A DNA stretch of 64,000 bases from Desulfacinum infernum DSM 9756. GTDB lineage: Bacteria > Desulfobacterota > Syntrophobacteria > Syntrophobacterales > DSM-9756. A program made the translations under genes and the position numbers. This document shows positions 17,068-25,733 of this stretch, one piece after another. The notes beneath the pieces were generated by a model. The model was not told the DNA's origin. It made no database searches and worked only from the letters and a program-made list of their open reading frames with translations. The DNA lies in the NCBI RefSeq assembly GCF_900129305.1, contig NZ_FQVB01000005.1:124001-188000 (forward strand), written 5' to 3'. Position 1 is the first letter of the stretch; the number at the start of each line of letters is the position of its first letter.

Positions 17068-18621
17068 ATGCAGACGGTGGCTGAAAAGATCAAGGAGCTG
17101 CGAGAGCGGGAAGCGAAGATCAAGCAGATGGGCGGCGAAAAGGCCGTGGCCAAGCAGCACGAGCGCGGGAAGATGACTGCCCGCGAGCGGCTCGAATACT
17201 TCTTCGATCCCGGCACGTTCCGGGAGCTGGACATCTTCGTGAAGCACCGGGGCACCCTGTTCGGTTTGGACAAGATGGACATTCCCGCCGACGGCGTAAT
17301 CACCGGCTACGGGTTGGTCAACGGCCGGCAGGTCTTCGCCTTTTCCCAGGACTTCACCGCCCGTGCCGGCACCCTGGGCGAAATGCATTCCAAGAAGATC
17401 TGCAAGGTGATGGACCTGGCCCTCAAAACAGGAAAGCCCCTGGTGGGGTTCAACGATTCCGGTGGCGCCCGCATCCAGGAAGGCGTGGACGCCCTTTCCG
17501 GCTACGGCCAGATCTTTTACCGCAACGCCATCGCCTCGGGCGTGATCCCCCAGATCTCGGCCATCATGGGCCCCTGCGCCGGGGGCGCCGTCTATTCGCC
17601 CGCCATGACCGATTTCGTCTTCATGGTGAAAAACACCAGTTACATGTTCATCACGGGCCCGGATGTCATCAAATCGGTCCTGGGAGAGGAGGTGACCCAG
17701 GAGGAGCTGGGTGGAGCCATGGCCCACAGCTCCAAGAGCGGTGTGGCCCATTTCGCCTGCGAAAGCGATCAGCACGCCATTGACGAGATCAAGCGCCTTT
17801 TGAGCTTCCTTCCGGACAACAACATGGAAGATCCACCGGTGGTGGAAACGGGCGACGACCCGAACCGGATGGACCCGGCCCTGGACACCATCCTGCCCGA
17901 CAATCCCATGGGGCCCTACGACATGAAGGACGTCATCCGGGCCATCGTGGACAACGGGGACTTCTTTGAAGTCCATGAAAATTACGCCCAGAACATCGTG
18001 GTGGGCCTGGCGCGCCTGGGCGGCCACAGCGTGGGCATCATCGCCAACCAGCCCAAGGTGCTGGCCGGCTGCCTGGACGTGGATTCTTCGGACAAGGCCA
18101 CGCGGTTCATCCGTTTCTGCGACGCTTTCAACATCCCGCTGCTCACCCTGGCCGATGTACCCGGCTACCTTCCCGGAAAGCAGCAGGAATGGGGCGGCAT
18201 CATCCGCCACGGGGCCAAGCTGCTGTGGTGCTACTCGGAAGCCACCGTGCCCAAGATCACGCTGATCATCCGGAAAGACTACGGCGGCTCCTACCTGGCC
18301 ATGTGTTCCAAGGACCTGGGAGCGGACATCGCCTTGGCGTGGCCCACGGCGGAAATTGCCGTCATGGGCGCCGAGGGGGCCGCCAACATCATCTTCCGCA
18401 AGGAGATTCAGGCGGCGGAAGACCCCAAGGCCAAGCGGGCGGAAAAGATCGAAGAATACCGGAACCTCCTTTACAATCCCTATATCGCGGCCTCCCGCGG
18501 CTACATCGACGGGGTGATCGTGCCCAGCGAAACCCGGCCTCGGCTCATCGAAGCCTACGCCATGCTGCGCACCAAGCGCCAGGCGCTTCCGCCCAAGAAG
18601 CACGGCAACATCCCCACCTAA
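17068..18621 (+). CDS. Acyl-CoA carboxylase beta/carboxyltransferase subunit (propionyl-CoA carboxylase or methylmalonyl-CoA decarboxylase type)
   Basis: A 517-residue carboxyltransferase. The two-domain crotonase-like fold is marked by MTARERLEYFFDPGTF, FSQDFTARAGTLGEMHSKK, NDSGGARIQEGVDALSGYG, GPCAGGAVYSPA and ITGPDVIKSVLGEEV. The C-terminal half has DVPGYLPGKQQEWGGIIRHG and MGAEGAANIIFRKEI. Such subunits move a carboxyl group between biotin and propionyl-CoA or methylmalonyl-CoA. No biotin carboxylase or biotin-carrier gene lies beside it, so its partners must be encoded elsewhere. ATG 17068 has AGGAGA 7 nt upstream (ATG 17065 is also possible). Its own promoter and terminator make it monocistronic. 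Confidence 0.93.
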   Translation: MQTVAEKIKELREREAKIKQMGGEKAVAKQHERGKMTARERLEYFFDPGTFRELDIFVKHRGTLFGLDKMDIPADGVITGYGLVNGRQVFAFSQDFTARAGTLGEMHSKKICKVMDLALKTGKPLVGFNDSGGARIQEGVDALSGYGQIFYRNAIASGVIPQISAIMGPCAGGAVYSPAMTDFVFMVKNTSYMFITGPDVIKSVLGEEVTQEELGGAMAHSSKSGVAHFACESDQHAIDEIKRLLSFLPDNNMEDPPVVETGDDPNRMDPALDTILPDNPMGPYDMKDVIRAIVDNGDFFEVHENYAQNIVVGLARLGGHSVGIIANQPKVLAGCLDVDSSDKATRFIRFCDAFNIPLLTLADVPGYLPGKQQEWGGIIRHGAKLLWCYSEATVPKITLIIRKDYGGSYLAMCSKDLGADIALAWPTAEIAVMGAEGAANIIFRKEIQAAEDPKAKRAEKIEEYRNLLYNPYIAASRGYIDGVIVPSETRPRLIEAYAMLRTKRQALPPKKHGNIPT

Positions 18622-18662
18622 AAGGCCGCCAACAGAGGGGCTCTGGTCAGCGTACTACCATG

Positions 18663-18694
18663 CAAAAAAGGGGGCCCCCAAGGCCCCCTTTTCT
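18663..18694 (+). terminator. Intrinsic terminator after the carboxyltransferase gene
   Basis: AAAAAAGGGGGCC, a 5-nt loop, and GGCCCCCTTTT form a GC-rich 7-bp core stem extended by A-T pairs, 42 bp after the stop. The A-tract on the other side makes it usable from both strands, which suits the convergent gene at 18717. Confidence 0.88.
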
Positions 18695-18716
18695 TGCTCC
18701 AGCCGCCGGAGCAGCT

Positions 18717-19187
18717 CTATTCATTCCGGATCGGGTAGGTCCCGCCTGCGACCCTCAGAATGTACCGGCCTTGGGGATCGCATTGAACATGGCAGGCCAG
18801 TTCATAGTAGGCCACCTTGCCGAAACGGGCCGGAAGGTTCCTCTTTGTGGCAAGGCAGTAAAGGGCCCGCTGATCCTTTATCCAGAGGGTTTCCGGCCGG
18901 AGGGGCTCCTCCCGGCCGTCTTCCAGAAGAATCCGGATCCTCGCGATGGATCCGGATGCGTCCCGTTCCATGAAAACGTAGCGCACCCAGAGCGGCGCGT
19001 CGGCCACCCGCACGGGGTGCACCTCCCCTTCGCACCGGACGAAGTACCGGCCGCCTCGTTCGAAAAGGGACCGGCTGAGTAGACAGAAGAGATCGCGGTC
19101 CTCCACCGGGTTTCCTTCACAGAACCAACGGCCGTGCTCGTCGATGAAGTAGTCGTAGAGGTGGCGCTGCCGCCTGGCATCTCCCAT
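18717..19187 (-). CDS. DUF1285-like protein
   Basis: A 156-residue soluble protein. DYFIDEHGRWFCEGNPVEDRDLFCLLSRSL near the N-terminus (split: DYFIDEHGRWFCEGNP, VEDRDLFCLLSRSL) and VHPVRVADAPLWVRYV match the pattern of DUF1285 proteins, whose function is unknown. There is no signal peptide or membrane helix. It has no close operon partner: copy 2 of the 220-bp element starts 31 bp upstream. Assignment is by motif resemblance only. Confidence 0.65.
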   Translation of the reverse strand: MGDARRQRHLYDYFIDEHGRWFCEGNPVEDRDLFCLLSRSLFERGGRYFVRCEGEVHPVRVADAPLWVRYVFMERDASGSIARIRILLEDGREEPLRPETLWIKDQRALYCLATKRNLPARFGKVAYYELACHVQCDPQGRYILRVAGGTYPIRNE

Positions 19188-19217
19188 AACTCACCGATTT
19201 TCGGCGTTCCGGATCCT

Positions 19218-19437
19218 AGGAGCTTGCCCGAAAACGCTAAGGATAACCTCTTCTTTTCGTAGCGCAGCCCTTTAGGGCTGCGGAGGAATCCCCGAACGTC
19301 GGATGGGCCATCGGGTGTTGCCCGTCACCTCTGGGGGTTACGATGACCCCTCCCCGCGGGGCTGAAGCCCCGCGGCTACGAAAGAAGACGCATACCTGGT
19401 CGGTTGATAAAGGAACCCCGTTGTCGGACAGGCTCCT
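19218..19437. mobile_element. 220-bp MITE/REPIN-like element, copy 2
   Basis: This 220 bp element has the same architecture as 125-343. The left terminus is AGGAGCTTGCCCGAAAA and the right terminus reads AGGAGCCTGTCCGACAA when complemented. The internal left hairpin starts TCGTAGC at 19257, and the internal right hairpin ends GCTACGA at 19381. The TTACGATGA block is present. Its right end touches the stop codon of the gene at 19436-19726. Like copy 1, it is preceded by TCCT, giving TCCTAGGAGC at the left boundary. Confidence 0.72.
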
Positions 19438-19726
19438 AAAAGGTGAAATCCACCGCCACGATCTGATCGCAGATCCGCTTGACGTGCTCCAGAACCTTCA
19501 CGTGTTCCGGGTGGACCTGGTATCGCTTGAGGGCATCCAGGTCCTTGAAACTGGAAACGAGGCCGAAATCGAAGGAACGTTCGGAGCGCACGATGTCCCT
19601 TCCAAAATCGTAGGAAAGAATCTCGGGAATGGCCCCCGGCAGGGCGTCCAGGCCCTTTTCCAGCGCCTGCACATCGTCTTCCGTCACACCCGGCTTGAAC
19701 TTGAGCAGCACCACGTGCTTGATCAT
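19436..19726 (-). CDS. Dabb (stress-responsive A/B barrel) family protein
   Basis: A 96-residue protein. MIKHVVLLKFKPGVTEDDVQ at the N-terminus, the FGRDIVRSERSFDFGLVSSF segment, and the HPEHVKVLEHVK motif are typical of Dabb proteins, small dimeric alpha/beta barrels of mostly unknown function. It is 22 bp downstream of selB on the same strand and probably shares its transcript. Its TAG stop and the bases after it belong to the right terminus of an inserted repeat element, so the ancestral 3' end may have been altered slightly. Confidence 0.88.
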   Translation of the reverse strand: MIKHVVLLKFKPGVTEDDVQALEKGLDALPGAIPEILSYDFGRDIVRSERSFDFGLVSSFKDLDALKRYQVHPEHVKVLEHVKRICDQIVAVDFTF

Positions 19727-19748
19727 CCTTCACCCTCCCCTTCGGGCA

Positions 19749-21674
19749 TCACCCGTTCTTGGTTTCTCGAAGCCGTCGCACATCTCCCACGCGTATGGTC
19801 ACCCGCTGCCCGTCGAAGAACTCCAGCAGCGGAATGGTGTATTTGCGGCTGGCCTGGGTCATCTCCTTGAACTGGGCCGCGGAAATCTCCTGATGCTCCC
19901 GCAGGAAGGCCACGAGCCGTTCCTGCAGATCCCCAATAGCCTCCCGATGGAAAAAGAGGTCCTCCTTGACCTTCACCAGGATCTTCTGGGCCAGCATCCA
20001 TTCCAAGACATCCTTGTGCTGGCGGCTGTTGCCGGGAAGACGGCCCACCACGTCCTTGAAAAACGGTGGCTGCAGCCAGGCCTTCCGGTAGATCTCCTCG
20101 ATGAGGTCCCGGATCTTCTTTTCCTCATCGGTGAGATCCACCTTGTGGGAGGCCAGGCGCAGGATCTCCTTTTCCTGCACCACCTCTTCCCGTTCGGACA
20201 ATTGGCGAACCGCGTAGGCCAGAAGCTTGGCGTCGATGGGGCGTTCCATCTGGGCCGCCACCTCTTCCTTGGGCATCCCCGCTTTCAAGGGATTTTTCCG
20301 ATGATACGCCCCCAGAACCTCCAGCAGGTTCTTCTCCACGGCCTGCAGCACTTCCGGGTGGATGTAGCGCCGGCTTTCCTTGTCGTAGAGCAGGACGGCC
20401 TTGCGGCTCACCAGCTTGGCCAGCGTCTCACCAAAGGCCTTCCCCATGACGTTGGAGCGGATCTTCAACTCCGCCTCCGAAACCCCGTTCCACCCCGCAT
20501 CCAGAACATGCCACAGAAGGATCTCGCTCTCCGATCCGTCCTGCAAGACGCGGAGGGAAGCGGCCGCCTGGACCTTGTCCTTCCCTTTATGCTTTTTCGG
20601 CACCGGATGCAGGACCGCGCCGCCCCCCAGAGTGCGGATGGGGGAGTAGGATCGCAGCACGAACCGATCCCCGCGCAGTACCGCCAAGGGCCGATCCAGT
20701 CGCACCTGGGCGAAGGCGGACTCGCCGGGCGACAGTTCCGGGCGGTCCAGAAGAATGAGGGTGGCCACCGTTTCCGTGGTTCCCGTGTGGAAGCGAATCT
20801 TTTGGCGGTCTTTCAGGGGCTTGGGCGCGCTGGCAAGAAGATCCAGGGAAACATCCAGCATGAAGCTGGGCAACAGGGAATCCGGCGTGGCCAGCACCTC
20901 CCCCCTCTGGACGGCGTCCCGATCCACGCCCTGCAAATTGATGGCGGTGCGCTGCCCCGGAAAGACCTCCTGCACATCCTGATTGTGGACTTGGAGGCCG
21001 CGCACCTTGGTCTTGATCCCCGACGGGTAGATGGTCACAGGATCGCCCACCCGGAGCTTCCCCGAAAGGCTCGTTCCCGTCACCACCGTTCCGAACCCGC
21101 GCATGGTGAAGACCCGGTCGATGGAGAGCCGAAAGGGACCCGCCTCACTGCGGCCCGGCACCTGGGCCACCTTCTGGAACAGGACCTTCTTCAGTTCGTC
21201 CATCCCTTCGCCGGTCACGGCGGAAACCTTCACCACCGGAGCGCCTTCCAGGAAGGTGCCTTTGAGAAAATCCCGAACGTCGTCTTCCACCATGTCGAGC
21301 CAGTCGGGATCGTCCACCATGTCGATCTTGGTGAGTACCACCAGCCCTTCCTTAACGCGCAGCAACTGGCAGATCTCCAGGTGTTCCCTCGTCTGGGGCA
21401 TGACCCCTTCGTCGGCGGCGATCACCAGCGCCACCAGGTCGATGCCGGTGGCTCCGGCCACCATGTGCTTGACGAAACGCTCATGGCCCGGCACGTCCAC
21501 GATTCCCAAGCGGCTTCCATTGGGGAGATCCAGGTAGGCGAAACCCAGTTCGATGGTGATCCCCCGCTGCTTTTCCTCCTTCAACCGGTCGGTGTCGATG
21601 CCGGTAAGAGCCCGGATAAGGGATGTCTTCCCGTGGTCGATGTGCCCTGCCGTCCCAAGGACCACCTGATGCAT
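19749..21674 (-). CDS. selB: Selenocysteine-specific translation elongation factor SelB
   Basis: A 641-residue GTPase that carries Sec-tRNA(Sec) to UGA codons marked by a SECIS hairpin. The GTPase domain has [13 protein letters not shown] (G1), [11 protein letters not shown] (G2), DVPGHERF (G3) and TKIDMVDD (G4). EF-Tu-like beta-barrel domains follow ([19 protein letters not shown]). The C-terminal ~250 residues are the winged-helix repeats that bind SECIS RNA, ending in a SelB_wing-like region with [19 protein letters not shown]. Its presence means this organism makes selenoproteins. selA, selD and the tRNA(Sec) gene are not in this window. ATG 21674 has GAGGTG upstream. Confidence 0.95.
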   Translation of the reverse strand: MHQVVLGTAGHIDHGKTSLIRALTGIDTDRLKEEKQRGITIELGFAYLDLPNGSRLGIVDVPGHERFVKHMVAGATGIDLVALVIAADEGVMPQTREHLEICQLLRVKEGLVVLTKIDMVDDPDWLDMVEDDVRDFLKGTFLEGAPVVKVSAVTGEGMDELKKVLFQKVAQVPGRSEAGPFRLSIDRVFTMRGFGTVVTGTSLSGKLRVGDPVTIYPSGIKTKVRGLQVHNQDVQEVFPGQRTAINLQGVDRDAVQRGEVLATPDSLLPSFMLDVSLDLLASAPKPLKDRQKIRFHTGTTETVATLILLDRPELSPGESAFAQVRLDRPLAVLRGDRFVLRSYSPIRTLGGGAVLHPVPKKHKGKDKVQAAASLRVLQDGSESEILLWHVLDAGWNGVSEAELKIRSNVMGKAFGETLAKLVSRKAVLLYDKESRRYIHPEVLQAVEKNLLEVLGAYHRKNPLKAGMPKEEVAAQMERPIDAKLLAYAVRQLSEREEVVQEKEILRLASHKVDLTDEEKKIRDLIEEIYRKAWLQPPFFKDVVGRLPGNSRQHKDVLEWMLAQKILVKVKEDLFFHREAIGDLQERLVAFLREHQEISAAQFKEMTQASRKYTIPLLEFFDGQRVTIRVGDVRRLRETKNG

Positions 21675-21796
21675 TGCCTGTCACCTCGTGCTGGGAATAA
21701 CTGCATTCTTGCGGCCGGACTGCCGAAGGCATAGTGCCACATCCGTCCCGTCGATTCAACGCTCCACCGGCGCTTCCCTTTCGGCCGACACTTGAG

Positions 21797-21826
21797 AAAA
21801 AAAGGAGCCCGTGGTAGGCATGGGCT
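21797..21826 (-). terminator. Minus-strand hairpin with T-run in the leader region of selB
   Basis: On the minus strand: GAAGCCC, an 11-nt loop, GGGCTCC, then TTTTTTT. The stem is 7 bp with one G-T pair. It lies about 125 bp upstream of selB in the direction of selB transcription and is not the 3' end of any visible minus-strand gene, so it could be a leader terminator. This depends on a promoter further right, which was not identified. Confidence 0.4.
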
Positions 21827-21871
21827 TCACGACAATGTGGTTGTGATCGGCTTCCAGTGGGCGGAATGTTC

Positions 21872-22948
21872 ATGCGACGATGGATCCCGGCGGTTTTCCT
21901 CTGGCTTTTCCTGGCTTTTGCTGCTTCGGCGTGCCTTGAGGGGGTGAGGCTCTGGATTTTCGTCCGAACCCCGGCCCCCGACCTGGCGCCTCTGGAACTG
22001 GAAATCGAGCCGGGGACCAATCCCAAGGCCGTAGCAGACCTCTTGCAAGAGGCGGGCGCCGTCTCCGACGCCGATCTTTTCTACTGGTACGCCCGCCTCA
22101 GCCGGGCCGCCGAAAAGCTCCAGGCGGGCCAATACCGCTTTCCCCCCTTGTCCACCCCACGGGACATCCTGGACGCCCTGGTCCACGGGAAAGTCGTCTA
22201 TCACCGGATCACCATCCCCGAGGGCTCCACACTCAGGGAGATCGCCGCGATCCTGGAAGAAAGCGGCTTGGCCCGTACCGACGACATTCTGAGACTTTCC
22301 CGCGACCCCGAATTTCTCGCCTCCCTGGATCTGGAAGGGGCCCGCAGCCTGGAAGGCTATCTCTTTCCCGAAACCTACTATTTCCGGAGGAACACAAGAG
22401 CGCAAAACCTCTTGCGCAGGATGGTCCTGGAGTTCTGGCGCCGTTTTCCCGAAAGTCGAAGGGAAAGGGCCCGCGAGCTTGGCCTGAGCATCCACGAGGT
22501 GGTGACCCTGGCCTCCCTGATTGAAAAGGAAGCCGTGATGGACGATGAGCGGCCCGTGATCGCTTCGGTCTTCTACAATCGCCTGAAAAAGGGCATGCCT
22601 CTCCAGAGCGACCCCACGGCCGTCTACGACCTGGAAGATTTCAGCGGGCCCATCACCCGGGAGCACCTCCGAAGGGAAAGCCCTTATAACACCTACGTTC
22701 ACAAGGGGCTTCCCCCCGGGCCCATCTGCAGTCCGGGCGAAGCATCCATCCGGGCGGCTCTTGACCCCGCCGAAACCAAGTATCTCTACTTTGTGAGCAA
22801 CAACGACGGAACCCACACCTTTTCCGCCCGCTACCGGGACCATCGGCGGGCCGTCGCCCGCTACCGAAACAGCAAGAACCGGCGGGCGTCCACCGGAGAG
22901 GACGCCGCCACACCCCCACAGCAGATGGAGGACGGTGCACCGCCATGA
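21872..22948 (+). CDS. mltG: Endolytic murein transglycosylase MltG (YceG family)
   Basis: A 358-residue inner-membrane enzyme that cleaves nascent peptidoglycan strands. A single N-terminal membrane helix (residues 5-30) is followed by a LysM-like region (LELEIEPGTNPKAVADLL) and the catalytic YceG domain: LEGYLFPETYYF, ASLIEKEA with the catalytic Glu218, and ASVFYNRLKKGMPLQSDPTAVY. SPYNTYVHKGLPPGPICSPG and YLYFVSNNDGTHTFS are conserved C-terminal segments. ATG 21872 was chosen with GGCGGA 6 nt upstream; 21857 (GTG) and 21866 (ATG) are in frame. It overlaps the next gene by 4 bp (ATGA). Confidence 0.93.
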   Translation: MRRWIPAVFLWLFLAFAASACLEGVRLWIFVRTPAPDLAPLELEIEPGTNPKAVADLLQEAGAVSDADLFYWYARLSRAAEKLQAGQYRFPPLSTPRDILDALVHGKVVYHRITIPEGSTLREIAAILEESGLARTDDILRLSRDPEFLASLDLEGARSLEGYLFPETYYFRRNTRAQNLLRRMVLEFWRRFPESRRERARELGLSIHEVVTLASLIEKEAVMDDERPVIASVFYNRLKKGMPLQSDPTAVYDLEDFSGPITREHLRRESPYNTYVHKGLPPGPICSPGEASIRAALDPAETKYLYFVSNNDGTHTFSARYRDHRRAVARYRNSKNRRASTGEDAATPPQQMEDGAPP

Positions 22949-23778
22949 CAAACACCATCATCCCCGAGCAGGTGGCGAGCATCGTGTTCGCCGCCGGAAA
23001 AGGTTCCCGCATGAAGGGTTACGACGGGAACAAAACCCTCCTTCCCCTTCTGGCCTCGCCTGCAGCCCCCTATGAAGGCGCCCGCCCGCTGCTCATGGAA
23101 GTGCTGGACAATCTTCCCCCCGGTCCCAAGGCCATCGTGGTGCACCATCGGGCGGACGACGTCCGACGAGCCACCGCCGCCCTTTCGTGCTCCTACTGGT
23201 TCCAGCCGGAAACCAACGGCACGGGAGGCGCACTCCTGGCCGCCCGGCCCTTCCTGGAATCGGTCGATCAGGAGAGGGTGATCATCACCATGGGCGATGT
23301 GCCGCTCATTCGCCCCGAAACGTACGGTCAGCTCTTGGACAGCCTCGGAAAGAACCATTTGACGGTTCTGGCCTTCGACCCCCGGGATCCGGCCCAATAC
23401 GGCAAATTGGAAGTGGAAGGCCCCAGGGTCCTTCGCATCGTGGAATGGAAGTATTGGAGTCGGGAACAGGACCCCCTGCGCCGGGCCCGACTGAGGCTTT
23501 GCAATGCCGGGGTTTACGCGGCCCGTCGCGGCCCCCTGCTGGAATGCCTTGAGGAGCTGGAAAAGACGCCGCACACGGTGGAAAAAGAGCGCGACGGTCG
23601 TTGGGTTACCATCCAGGAATACTTCCTGACCGATCTGGTGGAGATCATGAATCGGCGCGGTTATACAGTGGGCTATTGTCTGGCTGAAGAGGAGGAAGTG
23701 CTGGGCGTGGACACGCCGGAATCCCTGCGACGGGCCCAGGCCCTCTATGCGCAAGTGCGCGTTTCTTCTTTGGGTTGA
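22945..23778 (+). CDS. Sugar-phosphate nucleotidyltransferase family protein (GlmU N-domain-like)
   Basis: A 277-residue enzyme of the NTP_transferase fold. The nucleotide-binding signature is VFAAGKGSRMKGYDGNKTLL (residues 13-32). ETNGTGGALLAARPFL and ITMGDVPLI (the metal-binding Asp) match the N-terminal uridylyltransferase half of GlmU, and CNAGVYAAR and YFLTDLVEIMNRRGY also fit. There is no left-handed beta-helix acetyltransferase domain, so it is not full GlmU. It probably transfers UMP or another nucleotide onto a sugar phosphate. It overlaps mltG by 4 bp, which suggests a cell-envelope role. Confidence 0.85.
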   Translation: MTNTIIPEQVASIVFAAGKGSRMKGYDGNKTLLPLLASPAAPYEGARPLLMEVLDNLPPGPKAIVVHHRADDVRRATAALSCSYWFQPETNGTGGALLAARPFLESVDQERVIITMGDVPLIRPETYGQLLDSLGKNHLTVLAFDPRDPAQYGKLEVEGPRVLRIVEWKYWSREQDPLRRARLRLCNAGVYAARRGPLLECLEELEKTPHTVEKERDGRWVTIQEYFLTDLVEIMNRRGYTVGYCLAEEEEVLGVDTPESLRRAQALYAQVRVSSLG

Positions 23779-23801
23779 CCAAAGGGCCGACTTCCTATAT
23801 C
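23775..23801 (+). promoter_or_regulatory. Candidate promoter of the acyl-CoA ligase gene
   Basis: TTGACC (23775-23780) and TATATC (23796-23801) with a 15-bp spacer, overlapping the end of the preceding gene and 95 bp before the ligase start. The spacer is short, so this is tentative. Confidence 0.4.
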
Positions 23802-23896
23802 GTGCATGTCGTCCCGGTGGAACCGGGCGCTCATCTCTTCGTTCTTCTTTTCCCACATTCCATCCACACCCAAGGCATGCACACAAGGAGGGATTC

Positions 23897-25543
23897 ATGG
23901 CCGTGAAGCTCATCGACAAGACCCCATCCGCTTACGACTACCCGCTTCTCATCAAGCAGCTCCTGCATCGGCCCATCCGGTATTCCCCCGATCAGGAGAT
24001 CGTCTATCGGGATCTGTACCGGTTCACCTACCGGGATCTGTACCGGAGGATCGGGCAGGCGGCTAACGCGCTCAAGGCCTTGGGCGTGGAACCGGGGTCC
24101 ACCGTGGGCGTCATGGACTGGGACAGTCACCGGTATCTGGAACTTTTTTACGCCGTACCCATGATGGGAGCGGTCATCCACACGGTCAACATCCGCCTGT
24201 CGCCTGAACAGATCCTCTACACCATCAACCACGCGGAAGACGACGTCCTCCTGGTCCATTCCGATTTTCTTCCCATCCTGGAAGCCATCAAGGACCAGTT
24301 CCAGACGGTCAAGAAGATCGTGCTCCTGAAGGACGGCGACGCCGTGCCCCAGACCACCGTTCCCCTGGACGGCGAATACGAGGAGCTGCTGGCCGGAGCC
24401 GACGCCGAATATGAGTTCCCCGACTTCGACGAAAACACGAAGGCCACCACCTTCTACACCACGGGCACCACGGGACTTCCCAAGGGCGTCTATTTCAGCC
24501 ACCGGCAATTGGTCCTGCACACCCTCGCCGTCATGGCGGCGGCCGGGTCCTATCACACCACGGCCACCTTCCGGTCCAACGACGTCTACATGCCCCTGAC
24601 CCCCATGTTTCACGTCCATGCGTGGGGCCTTCCCTACGTGGCGACCCAACTGGGGGTCAAGCAGGTGTATCCGGGCCGCTATGAACCCGCCGTTATCATG
24701 AAGCTCCTGATCACCGAGAAGGTGACCTTCTCCCACTGCGTGCCCACCATCCTCCACATGATTCTCACCAGCCCCGCCGCCCAGCAGGTGGATCTTTCCA
24801 ATTGGAAGGTGATCATCGGCGGCTCGGCTCTCACCAAGGGCCTGTGCAAGGCCGCCATGGACCGCGGCATCGATCTCATCACCGGATACGGCATGTCGGA
24901 AACCTGCCCGGTGCTCACCCTGTCCCAGCTTCAGCCCCACATGCTGGATTGGCCGGTCGAGGACCAGATCCCCGTCCGGTGCCGCACGGGCCAGCCCATC
25001 CCCCTTGTGGATCTGCAACTCATGACCCCGGACGGCACATTTCTGCCCCACGACGGCAAGAGCACGGGCGAGGTGGTGGTGCGCACCCCGTGGCTCACCC
25101 AGGGCTACTTCAAGGATCCCGAACGGGCCGAGGAGCTGTGGCAGGGCGGTTGGCTCCACACGGGCGACGTGGGCTACATCGACGAGAGGGGCTACCTGCA
25201 GATCACCGACCGTATCAAGGACGTGATCAAGACCGGCGGGGAATGGATTTCCACCCTGGAGCTGGAAGATATCCTGATGCAGCATGAGGCGGTAAGCGAA
25301 GCGGCCGCCATCGCCGTTCCCGACGAAAAGTGGGGCGAGCGGCCCATGGTGCTCGTGGTGTTGAAGGACGACTACAAGGGGAAGGTGAGCGAAGACGACA
25401 TCAAGGCCCACTTCATGCGCTTCGTGGAAGACGGCACCATCACCAAGTGGGCCGTGCCGGACCGGGTGGCCTTTCTGGATGCCCTGCCCAAGACCAGCGT
25501 GGGCAAGCTGGACAAGAAGGTCATGCGCCGGCAGTACAGCTGA
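23897..25543 (+). CDS. Fatty acid--CoA ligase (AMP-forming acyl-CoA synthetase)
   Basis: A 548-residue member of the ANL superfamily that activates a carboxylic acid to acyl-AMP and then acyl-CoA. The P-loop is TTFYTTGTTGLPKGVYFSH, the A5 motif is TGYGMSETCPVLTLSQ, the A7/A8 region is LHTGDVGYIDERGYLQITDR with IKDVIKTGGEWIS, and the catalytic Lys lies in KTSVGKLDKK near the C-terminus. Length and motifs fit medium/long-chain fatty acyl-CoA synthetases, including those resembling methylmercaptopropionate ligase. ATG 23897 has AAGGAGGG upstream. It stands alone and faces the trk operon. Confidence 0.92.
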   Translation: MAVKLIDKTPSAYDYPLLIKQLLHRPIRYSPDQEIVYRDLYRFTYRDLYRRIGQAANALKALGVEPGSTVGVMDWDSHRYLELFYAVPMMGAVIHTVNIRLSPEQILYTINHAEDDVLLVHSDFLPILEAIKDQFQTVKKIVLLKDGDAVPQTTVPLDGEYEELLAGADAEYEFPDFDENTKATTFYTTGTTGLPKGVYFSHRQLVLHTLAVMAAAGSYHTTATFRSNDVYMPLTPMFHVHAWGLPYVATQLGVKQVYPGRYEPAVIMKLLITEKVTFSHCVPTILHMILTSPAAQQVDLSNWKVIIGGSALTKGLCKAAMDRGIDLITGYGMSETCPVLTLSQLQPHMLDWPVEDQIPVRCRTGQPIPLVDLQLMTPDGTFLPHDGKSTGEVVVRTPWLTQGYFKDPERAEELWQGGWLHTGDVGYIDERGYLQITDRIKDVIKTGGEWISTLELEDILMQHEAVSEAAAIAVPDEKWGERPMVLVVLKDDYKGKVSEDDIKAHFMRFVEDGTITKWAVPDRVAFLDALPKTSVGKLDKKVMRRQYS

Positions 25544-25602
25544 TGCGAACATAAGGCTCCGGTGCCATAAGGATCCTTTCCGGTTCGCGAAAAAAACAAA
25601 AA

Positions 25603-25634
25603 CGGTAGGGGCGAAAGATCTTTCGCCCCTACCG
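25603..25634. repeat. Perfect 32-bp palindrome, CGGTAGGGGCGAAAGA family
   Basis: CGGTAGGGGCGAAAGA is followed directly by its exact reverse complement. It lies between the convergent acyl-CoA ligase and trkH genes, where it could serve as a bidirectional 3'-end structure. Relatives are at 423-453, 57183-57212 and 57547-57576. Confidence 0.75.
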
Positions 25635-25733
25635 TGAGCGGACCGCCAAGCCCATTCAGGTGCGTTCGTCGCACACGGCGCCCCAGCGAGGTGAGCTTTA
25701 CGCCCGCCCGTCAGGGCCGCCCCCCTCTTCTTT

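Noticed and set aside
19749-21674. Possible selenoprotein or tRNA(Sec) gene next to selB
   Set aside because: No in-frame UGA with a following SECIS-like hairpin and no 90-plus-nt tRNA-like fold was recognised nearby.
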